From CAZAFN01 sp964484795 (lineage in GTDB: Bacteria; Pseudomonadota; Alphaproteobacteria; Methylaequorales; Methylaequoraceae): a stretch of 46,538 bases of DNA. The DNA lies in contig CAZAFN010000010.1 in assembly GCA_964484795.1 (NCBI GenBank), forward strand, positions 1 through 46,538, in the 5' to 3' direction. The position numbers and the translations under genes were made by a program. Within the stretch, counting starts at the first letter, position 1. Each line of letters begins with the position of its first letter. This document shows positions 1 through 7,918 of the stretch, piece by piece. The notes beneath the pieces are model-generated. The model saw only the letters and a list, made by a program, of their open reading frames with translations. It ran no database searches and was not told where the DNA came from.

Positions 1-323
1 AGAGTATAAAAAATCACTGCCTTACCACCAGGTGTAATTAGTATGTTGTTTGGATCTACGGAAACTTTATTTCTTGCTAAAAAATCTTCTGCCACGGCTT
101 CTCTTAATTCTAAAATGCCATTATTTGAAGTGTATCCATGATGACCATCAATTAAAGCCTTAATTCCTGCCTGAACAATATTCTCAGGTGTAGGAAAATC
201 TGGTTGCCCTATTCCTAAATTAATTACGTCATTTCCCATCTTCAAGAGTTCATTGCTTCTAGAGAGAATGGAGAATGCTGTATCCGTCCCAATTTCATGA
301 ATTGATTTATTTAGGTCAAGCAT
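1..323 (-). CDS. Class I/II PLP aminotransferase, N-terminal part (runs off the window)
   Basis: The reverse strand reads open from an ATG at 323 to the window edge, about 107 codons. The product contains INLGIGQPDFPTP, then GYTSNNGILELREAV, then a PNNILITPGGKAV segment. These are the substrate-arm and cofactor-proximal parts of fold-type I aspartate/alanine/diaminopimelate-type aminotransferases. The lysine-bearing half lies outside the window, so the substrate cannot be assigned. It is transcribed divergently from the fcl-like gene across an 86-base AT-rich gap that should hold both promoters. The family call is confident; anything narrower would be a guess. Confidence 0.85.
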   Translation of the reverse strand, partial: MLDLNKSIHEIGTDTAFSILSRSNELLKMGNDVINLGIGQPDFPTPENIVQAGIKALIDGHHGYTSNNGILELREAVAEDFLARNKVSVDPNNILITPGGKAVIFYT

Positions 324-409
324 AGGCAGAATATATAAGAAATAATTTAATATGCAAAATTGAAAATAATATTACAAACTCATTAATTTTGTTTATTATT
401 ACTGCCAAT

Positions 410-1357
410 ATGAAACTTGACATTTCAAAAAAAGTTATTTGGGTTGCGGGTCATTTAGGTTTGGCTGGCTCATCAATTGTAAGAAGATTAGATAGTGAAG
501 ATTGCCAAGTAATCTTTGCATCAAAAAAAGAAGTAAATCTTCTTGATCAAACACTTGTAGAGAACTTTGTAAAAAAAAACAAGCCAGATGTAATAATTAA
601 TGCTGCAGGACGGGTTGGTGGGATTATGGCAAACATCAAATACCCTGTAGAATTTTTATATGAGAACCTTATGATTCAATCAAATATTTTAAGATCTGCT
701 TATGATAACAATGTTAAAAAGCTCTTATTTCTTGGTTCTAGTTGCATTTACCCGGCCAACTCTGAACAACCTATGAAAGAAGAGTGCTTTATGAAAGGGG
801 AACTTGAAAAAACAAATGAATATTATGCATTAGCTAAGATTGTTGGGATAAAGTTGTGTAATGCCTACAGAAAACAATATGGTTGTAATTTTATTTCAGT
901 AATGCCTACCAACCTATATGGGCCAAATGACAATTTTAACGAAGAAACCAGTCATGTCCCAGCTGCACTAATATGTAAATTTCATAAGGCTAAAATTCAG
1001 CATCTTGAAGAAGTTGTTATTTGGGGAAATGGGGAAGTTTCAAGAGAATTCATACATGTAGATGATTTTGCTGATGCATGCGTTTTTCTATTAAAAAATT
1101 ATTCAGATGAGCAAATCATCAATATTGGGACCGGGGTAGATATCACAATTAAAGACTTTGCTAAAAAAATTAAGGAAGTAGTGGATTTTAAAGGTAAAAT
1201 ATCTTTTGATGCTGCTAAACCAGCAGGTGTAAAAAGAAAACTACTTGATATTTCTAGGTTAACTCAATTAGGTTGGCACCCCAAAATAGATCTAAACGAA
1301 GGGTTAACGAAATATTATGATTGGTTTTTATCAAATGAAGACGTGCTTAGAAGATGA
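410..1357 (+). CDS. fcl: GDP-L-fucose synthase-like NAD(P)-dependent epimerase/reductase
   Basis: This is a short-chain dehydrogenase/epimerase of 315 residues. The N-terminal nucleotide-binding loop reads VAGHLGLAGS, the variant typical of GDP-fucose synthases (GHRGMVGS-like). The catalytic triad is visible as the Ser in FLGSSCIYP and the YYALAK Tyr/Lys pair. PTNLYGPNDNF is also a family hallmark. The enzyme converts GDP-4-keto-6-deoxymannose to GDP-fucose in the cytoplasm, as a sugar donor for surface polymers. The ATG at 410 is preferred; an upstream in-frame TTG at 389 would add seven non-homologous residues. No GDP-mannose dehydratase is adjacent, so its partner must be elsewhere. The next gene starts 38 bases downstream on the same strand. 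Confidence 0.85.
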   Translation: MKLDISKKVIWVAGHLGLAGSSIVRRLDSEDCQVIFASKKEVNLLDQTLVENFVKKNKPDVIINAAGRVGGIMANIKYPVEFLYENLMIQSNILRSAYDNNVKKLLFLGSSCIYPANSEQPMKEECFMKGELEKTNEYYALAKIVGIKLCNAYRKQYGCNFISVMPTNLYGPNDNFNEETSHVPAALICKFHKAKIQHLEEVVIWGNGEVSREFIHVDDFADACVFLLKNYSDEQIINIGTGVDITIKDFAKKIKEVVDFKGKISFDAAKPAGVKRKLLDISRLTQLGWHPKIDLNEGLTKYYDWFLSNEDVLRR

Positions 1358-1395
1358 TTTGTTTCTTAAAAAGTAAAACACTAATTTTTTGAAGA

Positions 1396-2709
1396 GTGAT
1401 TTCACAAGATATTAAAAAATATTTAGTTATTATTTTTTGGGGACTAATAGTTAGTTATCTTTTTTTGTTGATGATAGGTCCAAGAGTTTCGGACAATCAG
1501 CAAAAAGAATACTGTGTGAGAAACTTTGAAATCAATGAATTTTTTGGTCACAGTATGAATTGTGATTCAGCTGATTATATGTTAAATGCATCCAATCCTA
1601 ATAGGCTTTTGTCAAATGATTCGGTCCGCCAAACTCGGCCAGGATTAATGCTTGTTGTTTTCGTCTTGTCGCATCCAATTGATTTTGTTCTAAAAAAGTT
1701 TGGATTTGGAAGTAACTTTCCTAATTTGACGTTAAAAGAAAACATTAATGGTTCTACTATAGAAGTTTTTGAGAAATTTCATCCTAAAATAATTTATGTG
1801 GTCTTTGCGGCATTGAATTTTTTAATCTTGTGTGGTTGCTTGTTTTTTTGCTTTAAAATTTTTGAGTTTTCAATATTTTCTAGAAATAGTTATTTTAATT
1901 GGTTTTTGTGGTTCTCATTGTTGATTGTTTTCAATAATATTACCAACCAATTTTTCTGGTCTCCATCCACTAAGCTCTTGATAATTTTCTCAGGCGCGTT
2001 TTCAATCTTTTTTTCGTCTAAGATTCTAAATAATGAAATTAGTAAGAAAAAATTATTTATGATTTGTTCTGTTTTAGGACTTATGATGCTTTTTTACGCC
2101 ATTTTCATTCTTCCTTTTGCAATTTGTTTGTTGATGTACTTTGTCAAGTCTTACAAAAAAGATAATAAAATTAATTTATTCTTAGATTATTTGCTTTTTA
2201 TTTTATTATTTTCAATTCCTTATGCGGCTTGGTACTTTTATGTTTTTAACATTAATCAATCTTTTTATGTTTCCAACTTTACTGATTATAAAATGGTTGT
2301 GTGGATATCTGACTATTTTGAACAACAGGGCTTAGCTGAATTAATCCTCAAAATCGCATATAAATTTTTTATGATTTTAAAGGAGTTTTTCCACCAATAT
2401 TGGTTTTTATTCCTGACAATAATTAGTAGTCTATTTTTTTACAAAAAGGTTAGCTTTGATTTTAAAGATCCATTAACGATATGTTCTGCAACTTATTTTA
2501 TGCTTTACTCGTTTTTTTTCATTGTTTTGAACAATACGCCATCCAATGTAGTTACTGGATTAATAGTTCCTTTTATTGTTCTGCTGATAACCTTCTTAAA
2601 ACAAAACCAGAAAAACCTTAAAAAGAAATCCAGCATCATTTATTTTTATTCTGTTATTTTTAGTTTTTTTTATTTTTGGTCTTTGATGAAATTTGGTCCA
2701 TATAGCTAA
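1396..2709 (+). CDS. Multi-pass inner-membrane protein, possibly GT-C glycosyltransferase-like
   Basis: This is a protein of about 437 residues starting at GTG 1396; no ATG lies nearby and the frame upstream is short. I count roughly nine to ten hydrophobic segments. The first covers residues 10-28, followed by a large soluble loop (about 30-130) rich in Asn and Asp that includes SVRQTRPGLML. A long extracytoplasmic first loop ahead of many helices resembles GT-C membrane glycosyltransferases or polymerases, but I see no diagnostic catalytic Asp motif, so this is only a suggestion. It sits between a nucleotide-sugar gene and the DUF4956/CotH/VTC triad, which suggests envelope glycan work. Confidence 0.6.
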   Translation: MISQDIKKYLVIIFWGLIVSYLFLLMIGPRVSDNQQKEYCVRNFEINEFFGHSMNCDSADYMLNASNPNRLLSNDSVRQTRPGLMLVVFVLSHPIDFVLKKFGFGSNFPNLTLKENINGSTIEVFEKFHPKIIYVVFAALNFLILCGCLFFCFKIFEFSIFSRNSYFNWFLWFSLLIVFNNITNQFFWSPSTKLLIIFSGAFSIFFSSKILNNEISKKKLFMICSVLGLMMLFYAIFILPFAICLLMYFVKSYKKDNKINLFLDYLLFILLFSIPYAAWYFYVFNINQSFYVSNFTDYKMVVWISDYFEQQGLAELILKIAYKFFMILKEFFHQYWFLFLTIISSLFFYKKVSFDFKDPLTICSATYFMLYSFFFIVLNNTPSNVVTGLIVPFIVLLITFLKQNQKNLKKKSSIIYFYSVIFSFFYFWSLMKFGPYS

Positions 2710-2819
2710 TTCGAATCAATTTAAAAAAAATTATTTAATTTTAATAATTCTGTAATTATGCAAAAAATATTCTTTGTTGGTTGTTTGTTATTATTGCTTA
2801 ACTATGTTTAAATTTGAAA

Positions 2820-3455
2820 ATGATTGATTTGATATTTGGAAACGTTGAGAAAATTATAACATTAATTTTTTTGGTAATGACTTCAATAATAATTCGTCAA
2901 ACTTTAATCCTTTGTGGTCAAAAATGGGTGGAAACCTTCTCGCATACAGCTACAATTCTTACTTTGCCAGTTATCACATATGTGGTTACATCTGTAATTT
3001 CTGGGAATATTGCTCTTTCTCTTGGAATGGTTGGCGCATTATCAATAGTTAGATTTCGTAACCCTGTCAGATCTTCATTTGAACTTACAGTATATTTCTT
3101 TGTTATAACAATGGGCATTTCTGCTTCAGTGAGTCTAAAGTGGTTGGGATTCTTAGTGGCTGCAATCGTGAGCATTTTAGCTTTAATTTTTTTCATTGAC
3201 AAAATTATGATCAAAAAATTTAAGAAATCTTGGTTTAAAACCTCGTTTGCTGAGGGAAATTCTCTTGCGACATTAGATGTGCAAAGTAAAAAAGAAATTA
3301 AATATTTATCTTCTGATAGAAATTTAATGTCAGTATTTAGAAATGTTAATGGATTTGAATACAGATTAGCTTCATCAGATGTTGCTGAATTAATGAAAAT
3401 TTACGATGCCATCAAAGATAAGAAAGAGACTATTTCTTGTAGATTGCTAAAATAA
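2820..3455 (+). CDS. DUF4956-family membrane protein
   Basis: A 211-residue protein with about four membrane helices in the first 130 residues, then a soluble C-terminal domain. The segment SLGMVGALSIVRFRNPVR is the hallmark of DUF4956, in which a glycine-rich helix is followed by an Arg-rich turn. The ATG at 2820 is preferred to the in-frame TTG at 2814. The stop at 3455 is directly followed by the ATG of the CotH gene, so the two are probably translationally coupled. DUF4956 proteins often sit beside CotH kinases and VTC-domain proteins, as here. The molecular function is unknown; a membrane anchor or transport role for that module is an inference. Confidence 0.8.
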   Translation: MIDLIFGNVEKIITLIFLVMTSIIIRQTLILCGQKWVETFSHTATILTLPVITYVVTSVISGNIALSLGMVGALSIVRFRNPVRSSFELTVYFFVITMGISASVSLKWLGFLVAAIVSILALIFFIDKIMIKKFKKSWFKTSFAEGNSLATLDVQSKKEIKYLSSDRNLMSVFRNVNGFEYRLASSDVAELMKIYDAIKDKKETISCRLLK

Positions 3456-5678
3456 ATGAGATTTATTTGTTTTCTTGGCTTTGTTTTTACCTTGTTTGTG
3501 AATTCAAATTTACAATCTAAATGCAACTTTAAAACGGCTAATCATATAGATGATTTGAGAACTCCATCAAAAATCATTGATATTAGCGTGGAAATTAAGA
3601 ATCAAAGAAAATGGGCTGTTAATGCACTGAAAATTTATACGGACAAAAAAGGTATTATTAGGGATAGGTTTAAAAAGAAAGTGCTAGCAGATATCGTTGT
3701 GAATTATGATTTTGGCATTTGCAAATATAAAGCAAAAATTAGGCAGCATGGAGACCATAAAGATCATATAGCATTCTTAAATGGAAATTTTTTTAGTAGC
3801 TTAGATGTAAATTTAATTGATGGTAACATTGCTTCATCAACAAAATTTAAATTATTTTTGCCTAGCACTAGATATCGTAATTCAGAAATTTTAGGTACGA
3901 TGATATTAAGTGACTTTGGTTTTTTGGCTCCAAGGACTTCATTGATTGATGCAAAATTTAATGGCAATGAAATCAGATATCTTTTTCAAGAAAAGGTTTC
4001 CAAGGAGATGTTGGAATTAAATGGGAGGAGGGAAGGTCCTTTATTTGAAGGAGATGAAGAACTTTTGTGGAATTACAAAAAGTTTAAAAGATTTTCGCTT
4101 GAGCCAGTTTCATTAAGTAGATTAATAAATAAAAAGTGGAGTAAAAAAAATATTTCTTCATTTATGGTATCAATTAATTCATTTTTAAGATTACAAAAAG
4201 CTTACCTAAATTTTGGATCACAAATGAATGTTTTTGATTCATATTTGTCTCTAGATAAAGAAAGTAATGAGAATGTATTTAATTTGTATGATTTTCTTCT
4301 TTTAGCAATGAATGGTGAACATGGATTAAGACCTCACAACAGAAAATTTTATTTTAACTCATTAAAAGACATTTTTGAGCCTGTATATTATGATGGAAAT
4401 CTAAAATTTGATGATTTCAATCAATTTAATCCAAGTAGTAATAAAAATTTAATTCCTATCTTAAGTTTAATTTCTAAAAGGCAAATTGAAGATTTAAAAA
4501 AGAAAATAGAAGCGCTGAAAATTAATGAGAAATTCATAAGAATTTATTCAACTAAAACTAAAATGTCATACGAAAATGCAAAAAAAGAAATAATAGTTTC
4601 ATTAAATAAATTGATTGATCGAATGGTTGAATTAAAAAAACTTAAGAATGAGATGAATCAAGAAATAATCGTTGAAAAAGATTTTGATTATTTACTTGAT
4701 TATTTTTCAGATTTTTCAAGAAATAATAATTTAGATCAAAGAATCTATGAAATTAATCTGGAAACGAAAGAACAAAAATTTTTACTTAAATGTTTGTCAA
4801 AGTTTAATTGCAATGATGTTGTTTTAGACCATATTAAAATTTCAAACATTATGTCTTCCAATGAACATGACAAACTAAGATCAATTATTGTTAAAGCTAA
4901 AAATGAGAGAATTCATGGCAGAAAAAAATCATTAATTCAATCTGAAATTGGTTTGATTGAGTATTCTTTGACTGGTGAGGTCATCGTCATGCCTGATCAG
5001 AAACTTGTTATATTAAAGCAAAATACTGTTGATGACTGGTTTTTATTCAAAGGGCCTGAAATTAAGGATTGGACCATTAAAATGATTGGAGTTAAAGATA
5101 AGAATCAATTTATCAGTCATTTAAGTGAATTTGGATTGACAGGATGTTTAACTTTCTATTCTGTTAATTTTTTTAACACCAATATTCATTCAACTGATGG
5201 ATACTGTGAGGATGCCATAAATATTATTGATGGATCAGGAAAAATAAATTCAATTAAAGTTGAGAATGCAGTTAGTGATGGAGTTGACTTTGATTTTAGT
5301 AAATTAAATATAAATTTGTTGGACATTCTAAATGCTGGAAATGATTGTTCTGATTTTAGTTATGGATTTTACAAAATTGAAAGAATTATGATCTCTAATT
5401 GTAATGACAAAGGAATCTCCATTGGTGAAACCTCAAATTTTGAATTAAAAAGTGCTGTTATAAAATCTTCTACTATAGGTGTTGCTTCAAAAGATTCTTC
5501 TCTGGCTAAAATTGATAATTTAGTTGGAAAAAAAGTCAAGACTTGCCTATCTGCATATAAAAAAAAACAAGAATTTGGTGGCTCAGACTTATCTGTTAAA
5601 GATTTTAAGTGCAATGGATCTATATACCAAGATCCAAACTCTATAATTGATATAGGAAATAATTTAAGTGAGTTTTAG
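3456..5678 (+). CDS. Secreted CotH-kinase-like protein with C-terminal parallel beta-helix region
   Basis: A 740-residue protein with an N-terminal signal-like segment (about residues 1-22). Residues about 90-320 carry a CotH layout: IRQHGDH near 96-102, KFNGNEIRYLFQEKV near 167-181, then HNRKFYF (294-300) and YYDGNLKF (311-318). CotH proteins are atypical secreted protein kinases first described on Bacillus spore coats. Here the usual D-x-D at the end of the core reads D313-G-N315. From about residue 490 the sequence changes to short Asn/Ile/Asp-rich strands (for example NIIDGSGKINSIKVENA) typical of right-handed beta-helix folds. It lies between DUF4956 and VTC genes, overlapping the latter by 11 bases. 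Substrate unknown. Confidence 0.72.
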   Translation: MRFICFLGFVFTLFVNSNLQSKCNFKTANHIDDLRTPSKIIDISVEIKNQRKWAVNALKIYTDKKGIIRDRFKKKVLADIVVNYDFGICKYKAKIRQHGDHKDHIAFLNGNFFSSLDVNLIDGNIASSTKFKLFLPSTRYRNSEILGTMILSDFGFLAPRTSLIDAKFNGNEIRYLFQEKVSKEMLELNGRREGPLFEGDEELLWNYKKFKRFSLEPVSLSRLINKKWSKKNISSFMVSINSFLRLQKAYLNFGSQMNVFDSYLSLDKESNENVFNLYDFLLLAMNGEHGLRPHNRKFYFNSLKDIFEPVYYDGNLKFDDFNQFNPSSNKNLIPILSLISKRQIEDLKKKIEALKINEKFIRIYSTKTKMSYENAKKEIIVSLNKLIDRMVELKKLKNEMNQEIIVEKDFDYLLDYFSDFSRNNNLDQRIYEINLETKEQKFLLKCLSKFNCNDVVLDHIKISNIMSSNEHDKLRSIIVKAKNERIHGRKKSLIQSEIGLIEYSLTGEVIVMPDQKLVILKQNTVDDWFLFKGPEIKDWTIKMIGVKDKNQFISHLSEFGLTGCLTFYSVNFFNTNIHSTDGYCEDAINIIDGSGKINSIKVENAVSDGVDFDFSKLNINLLDILNAGNDCSDFSYGFYKIERIMISNCNDKGISIGETSNFELKSAVIKSSTIGVASKDSSLAKIDNLVGKKVKTCLSAYKKKQEFGGSDLSVKDFKCNGSIYQDPNSIIDIGNNLSEF

Positions 5679-6258
5679 AAAAGAGTATAAAATTTCAGCT
5701 TCAAGGTATGAGGTCTTTCTTTTAAAGAATGAACTAATTAAAAAAGGCATGATTGAATTACATCCTCCTAGAAAGGTTATTAGTAATTATTTTGATACGA
5801 ATTTGTTCCAAATGTATAATGACTCAGAAGAAGGCTGCGTACCTAGAAAGAAGATCCGTATTAGACATTATGAAAAAAATTTAAAGAAGCAAAACTTAGA
5901 AATTAAAATTTCTTCTATTGAGGGAAGGTTTAAGCAGAGTAATCCTATTTCAAAAAAACACTTAAAGAACTTATTTGCAAATGGTTATTATGATAATTTT
6001 TATGGAGTTTGTTTGCCTAGAGTAGAGATTGAATATTTAAGAAGCTACTTTAAGTTTTCTGATTTGCGGGTAACCTTTGATTCAAACATTACATATAGAG
6101 AAATATGTTCAGAAAAAAGAATATTTGAACCAAAAGAGGTTGTTGAGTTCAAATGTTCAGCTAAATTCTCTGATGAATTCATTTATTCAAAAATTAATAT
6201 TCCTTTAATTAGATTTTCCAAATATTGTAGAGCTGTTCAAAATATTTTTTCTGTTTAA
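5668..6258 (+). CDS. VTC-domain (polyphosphate polymerase-like) protein
   Basis: A 196-residue protein with GTG start at 5668, overlapping the CotH gene by 11 bases, with an AGGA-type ribosome site upstream. It shows the alternating charged beta-strands of the triphosphate-tunnel fold: FRKEYKI at the N-terminus, KKIRIRHYE (61-69), LEIKIS (77-82), RVEIEYLRSYF and finally VVEFKC. Basic and acidic residues alternate as needed to line a tunnel. Yeast Vtc4 uses this fold to make polyphosphate from ATP. Whether this short bacterial version makes polyphosphate, binds nucleotide or only regulates its CotH partner cannot be read from sequence. It ends the surface block; tRNA-His follows after about 100 bases. 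Confidence 0.75.
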   Translation: MSFRKEYKISASRYEVFLLKNELIKKGMIELHPPRKVISNYFDTNLFQMYNDSEEGCVPRKKIRIRHYEKNLKKQNLEIKISSIEGRFKQSNPISKKHLKNLFANGYYDNFYGVCLPRVEIEYLRSYFKFSDLRVTFDSNITYREICSEKRIFEPKEVVEFKCSAKFSDEFIYSKINIPLIRFSKYCRAVQNIFSV

Positions 6259-6310
6259 TGTCACTGTTTATATTAGTTATTACTTTACATTTTTTTTCAT
6301 CTAAATATAT

Positions 6311-6339
6311 TTGATTCGAAACTTCTAATAACGTAAAAG
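6311..6339 (+). promoter_or_regulatory. Possible sigma70-type promoter of tRNA-His
   Basis: A TTGATT hexamer at 6311-6316 is followed after 17 bases by TAAAAG at 6334-6339, placing transcription start about 13 bases before the mature tRNA end. The -10 match is only moderate. A 7-bp inverted repeat, GAAACTT (6318-6324) with AAGTTTC (6337-6343), overlaps it. Confidence 0.3.
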
Positions 6340-6358
6340 TTTCTTGATGTTTTATTGT

Positions 6359-6436
6359 GGTGGCTGTAGCTCAGTTGGTTAGAGCGCTGGTTTGTGGTAC
6401 CGGAGGCCGGGGGTTCAAATCCCCTCAGCCACCCCA
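6359..6436 (+). tRNA. tRNA-His (anticodon GTG)
   Basis: This folds as a full cloverleaf. The acceptor stem is GTGGCTG (6360-6366) with CAGCCAC (6426-6432). The D arm contains GCTCAGTTGGTTAGAGC, and the anticodon loop TTGTGGT has GTG at 6394-6396. The T arm contains GGGGTTCAAATCCCC. CCA is encoded at 6434-6436. A G precedes the acceptor stem at 6359 and can pair with C73 at 6433, giving the classical G-1:C73 histidine identity pair. Confidence 0.95.
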
Positions 6437-6452
6437 TTAGTATTTATGGATT

Positions 6453-7082
6453 CTAGAGTAAAGCGTATTTTTTAACTTTTTCTATTACTTTGTTTTCGAT
6501 GTTAAGAAAAAAATGATCAGTTGTTTTGATGACTTCATGTTTAACTGTAATGGTTTTTTGTTGATTCAATTTTTTTATAATATCTTTCACTGATTCAACT
6601 TCAATCAACGTATCTTTTTCAGCTGTAAGAACGAGACCAGATGCAGGGCAGGGAGCCAGAAAATTAAAATCATATTTTCCTACTGGAGGGCTAATGAGAA
6701 TGAATTTTGGAATTTCAGGCCTTCTCATCAATAATTGCATTCCAACCCAAGCTCCAAATGAAATCCCGCAGATCCAGTATTCACTTGATTCTTGATTTTG
6801 ATTTTGCAACCAATCCAAAGCAATTGCTGAGTCTGAAAGCTCACCTTCACTTCCATCATGTTCTCCATCAGATTTTCCGACACCTCTAAAGTTAAATCTT
6901 AAACTAGAAAAACCCAAGTCGGCAAATAATCTATGAAGTTTGAGTGCCAAGGTGTTGTTCATATTGCCTCCATGCCCAGGATGTGCATGTAAAATGAGAA
7001 CAGACGGTGAAGTTGGTCTGGTATTATGTGTGTAGCGGGCTTCGAGTCTTCCTGCAGGCCCATTTAATAAAATTTCAGGCAT
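6453..7082 (-). CDS. Alpha/beta hydrolase
   Basis: A 209-residue protein. It has HAHPGHGGNMNN after the first strand (an oxyanion-type HPGHGG turn), FNFRGVGKSDG, and a nucleophile elbow GISFGAW with Ser in G-x-S-x-G. The acid lies in LTAEKD and the catalytic His in TTDHFF. The opening MPEILLNGPAGRLEARY is characteristic of a cytoplasmic alphaproteobacterial family commonly found next to Fe-S assembly or Rrf2 genes. Natural substrate unknown; likely a small ester or thioester. It is transcribed divergently from cysE-iscR, and the IscR-type box at 7090-7114 ends only 8 bases from its ATG. It may therefore share iron-sulfur control, which is an inference. Confidence 0.85.
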   Translation of the reverse strand: MPEILLNGPAGRLEARYTHNTRPTSPSVLILHAHPGHGGNMNNTLALKLHRLFADLGFSSLRFNFRGVGKSDGEHDGSEGELSDSAIALDWLQNQNQESSEYWICGISFGAWVGMQLLMRRPEIPKFILISPPVGKYDFNFLAPCPASGLVLTAEKDTLIEVESVKDIIKKLNQQKTITVKHEVIKTTDHFFLNIENKVIEKVKKYALL

Positions 7083-7089
7083 TTTTTTT

Positions 7090-7114
7090 ATACTTGACTA
7101 TTTTAGTAAGATAT
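7090..7114. promoter_or_regulatory. IscR type-1-like operator in the divergent hydrolase / cysE-iscR promoter
   Basis: This 25-base segment matches 23 of 25 positions of the degenerate type-1 IscR consensus known from E. coli. The left half-site reads ATACTTGACT, the spacer is four T/A bases plus a pyrimidine, and the right half reads AGTAAGATAT. The mismatches are A for C at 7108 and A for S at 7111. The left half includes TTGACT (7094-7099), a good -35 element, with TAATTA at 7117-7122 as a 17-base-spaced -10 candidate. Bound IscR would block this promoter, the classical autoregulatory arrangement. It lies about 40 bases before cysE, the first gene of the iscR operon. Confidence 0.7.
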
Positions 7115-7156
7115 TCTAATTATTTAGTTAGGGATGTATATTACATAAATTCAACT

Positions 7157-7918
7157 ATGTCAAAAAATTTGTTGAAACTCATTTACCTAGATTTAAAATC
7201 TGCAAAGGAGAGGGATCCTGCGGCCAGAACCTATTTAGAGATATTCTTTACGTACGCAGGTTTTCACGCACTTTTTACCCATAGGATTTGTCATCTTATG
7301 TGGAAATTTAAACTAAAATTTTTAGCCAGGTTTTTTAGTAATCTTTCAAGAATGGTTACTTCTATTGAGATTCATCCAGCTGCTGTAATTGGAAATAGTT
7401 TTTTCATAGATCATGGTGCAGGTTTGGTCATTGGTGAAACTTCATTAATTGGTAACAATGTTACCATTTATCAACAAGCGACATTAGGTGGTTTGACTCC
7501 CTCAATAGATACGGACTCTCAAAGAAATATCAAAAGACACCCAACAATTGAAGATAACGTAATAATTGGTTCTGGTGCACAAATATTAGGACCAATAAAT
7601 ATTGGTAAAAATTCTAGAATTGGTGCCAATGCTGTTGTTTTGGATGATGTTCCTGAAAACATGACATTTGTAGGAATTCCAGCTAGAAAATTAGAATCTA
7701 ATAAAAATTCTGAAGTTTTTACCGCTTATGGAATGGGTAAAGGTAAGATCGATGATCCTAATAAAAAGAGTATACTAGCTCTATTCAATGAAATTCACAT
7801 GCTTAATGAAAAGGTCAATTTACTGAAGTCTCAACTTGATTCTGTTGAAGACTATGATTTAAATCTAAAAAATAGAGACAAGAAGGTTTCTAAACATAAA
7901 CAGAAAGGGTCTAAATGA
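7157..7918 (+). CDS. cysE: Serine O-acetyltransferase
   Basis: Makes O-acetylserine from serine and acetyl-CoA, the carbon skeleton for cysteine. The 253-residue protein has an N-terminal helical part and a left-handed beta-helix of hexapeptide repeats from about residue 70. The catalytic Asp-His appears in FFIDHGAGLVIGE, and QQATLGGL and KRHPTI are conserved. The C-terminal tail from about 200 is longer and charged. The start is set at ATG 7157: the frame is open upstream, but that stretch overlaps the divergent hydrolase and the operator and shows no homology. It overlaps iscR by ATGA. Placement ahead of the ISC genes couples cysteine supply to sulfur use by IscS. Confidence 0.92.
   Translation: MSKNLLKLIYLDLKSAKERDPAARTYLEIFFTYAGFHALFTHRICHLMWKFKLKFLARFFSNLSRMVTSIEIHPAAVIGNSFFIDHGAGLVIGETSLIGNNVTIYQQATLGGLTPSIDTDSQRNIKRHPTIEDNVIIGSGAQILGPINIGKNSRIGANAVVLDDVPENMTFVGIPARKLESNKNSEVFTAYGMGKGKIDDPNKKSILALFNEIHMLNEKVNLLKSQLDSVEDYDLNLKNRDKKVSKHKQKGSK

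Noticed and set aside
389..409. TTG start for the fucose synthase gene
   Set aside because: The ATG at 410 directly precedes the conserved nucleotide-binding domain; the extra seven residues look non-coding.
7007..7156. A longer cysE start at 7007
   Set aside because: It would overlap the divergent hydrolase gene and the IscR-type operator, and the added residues have no CysE homology.
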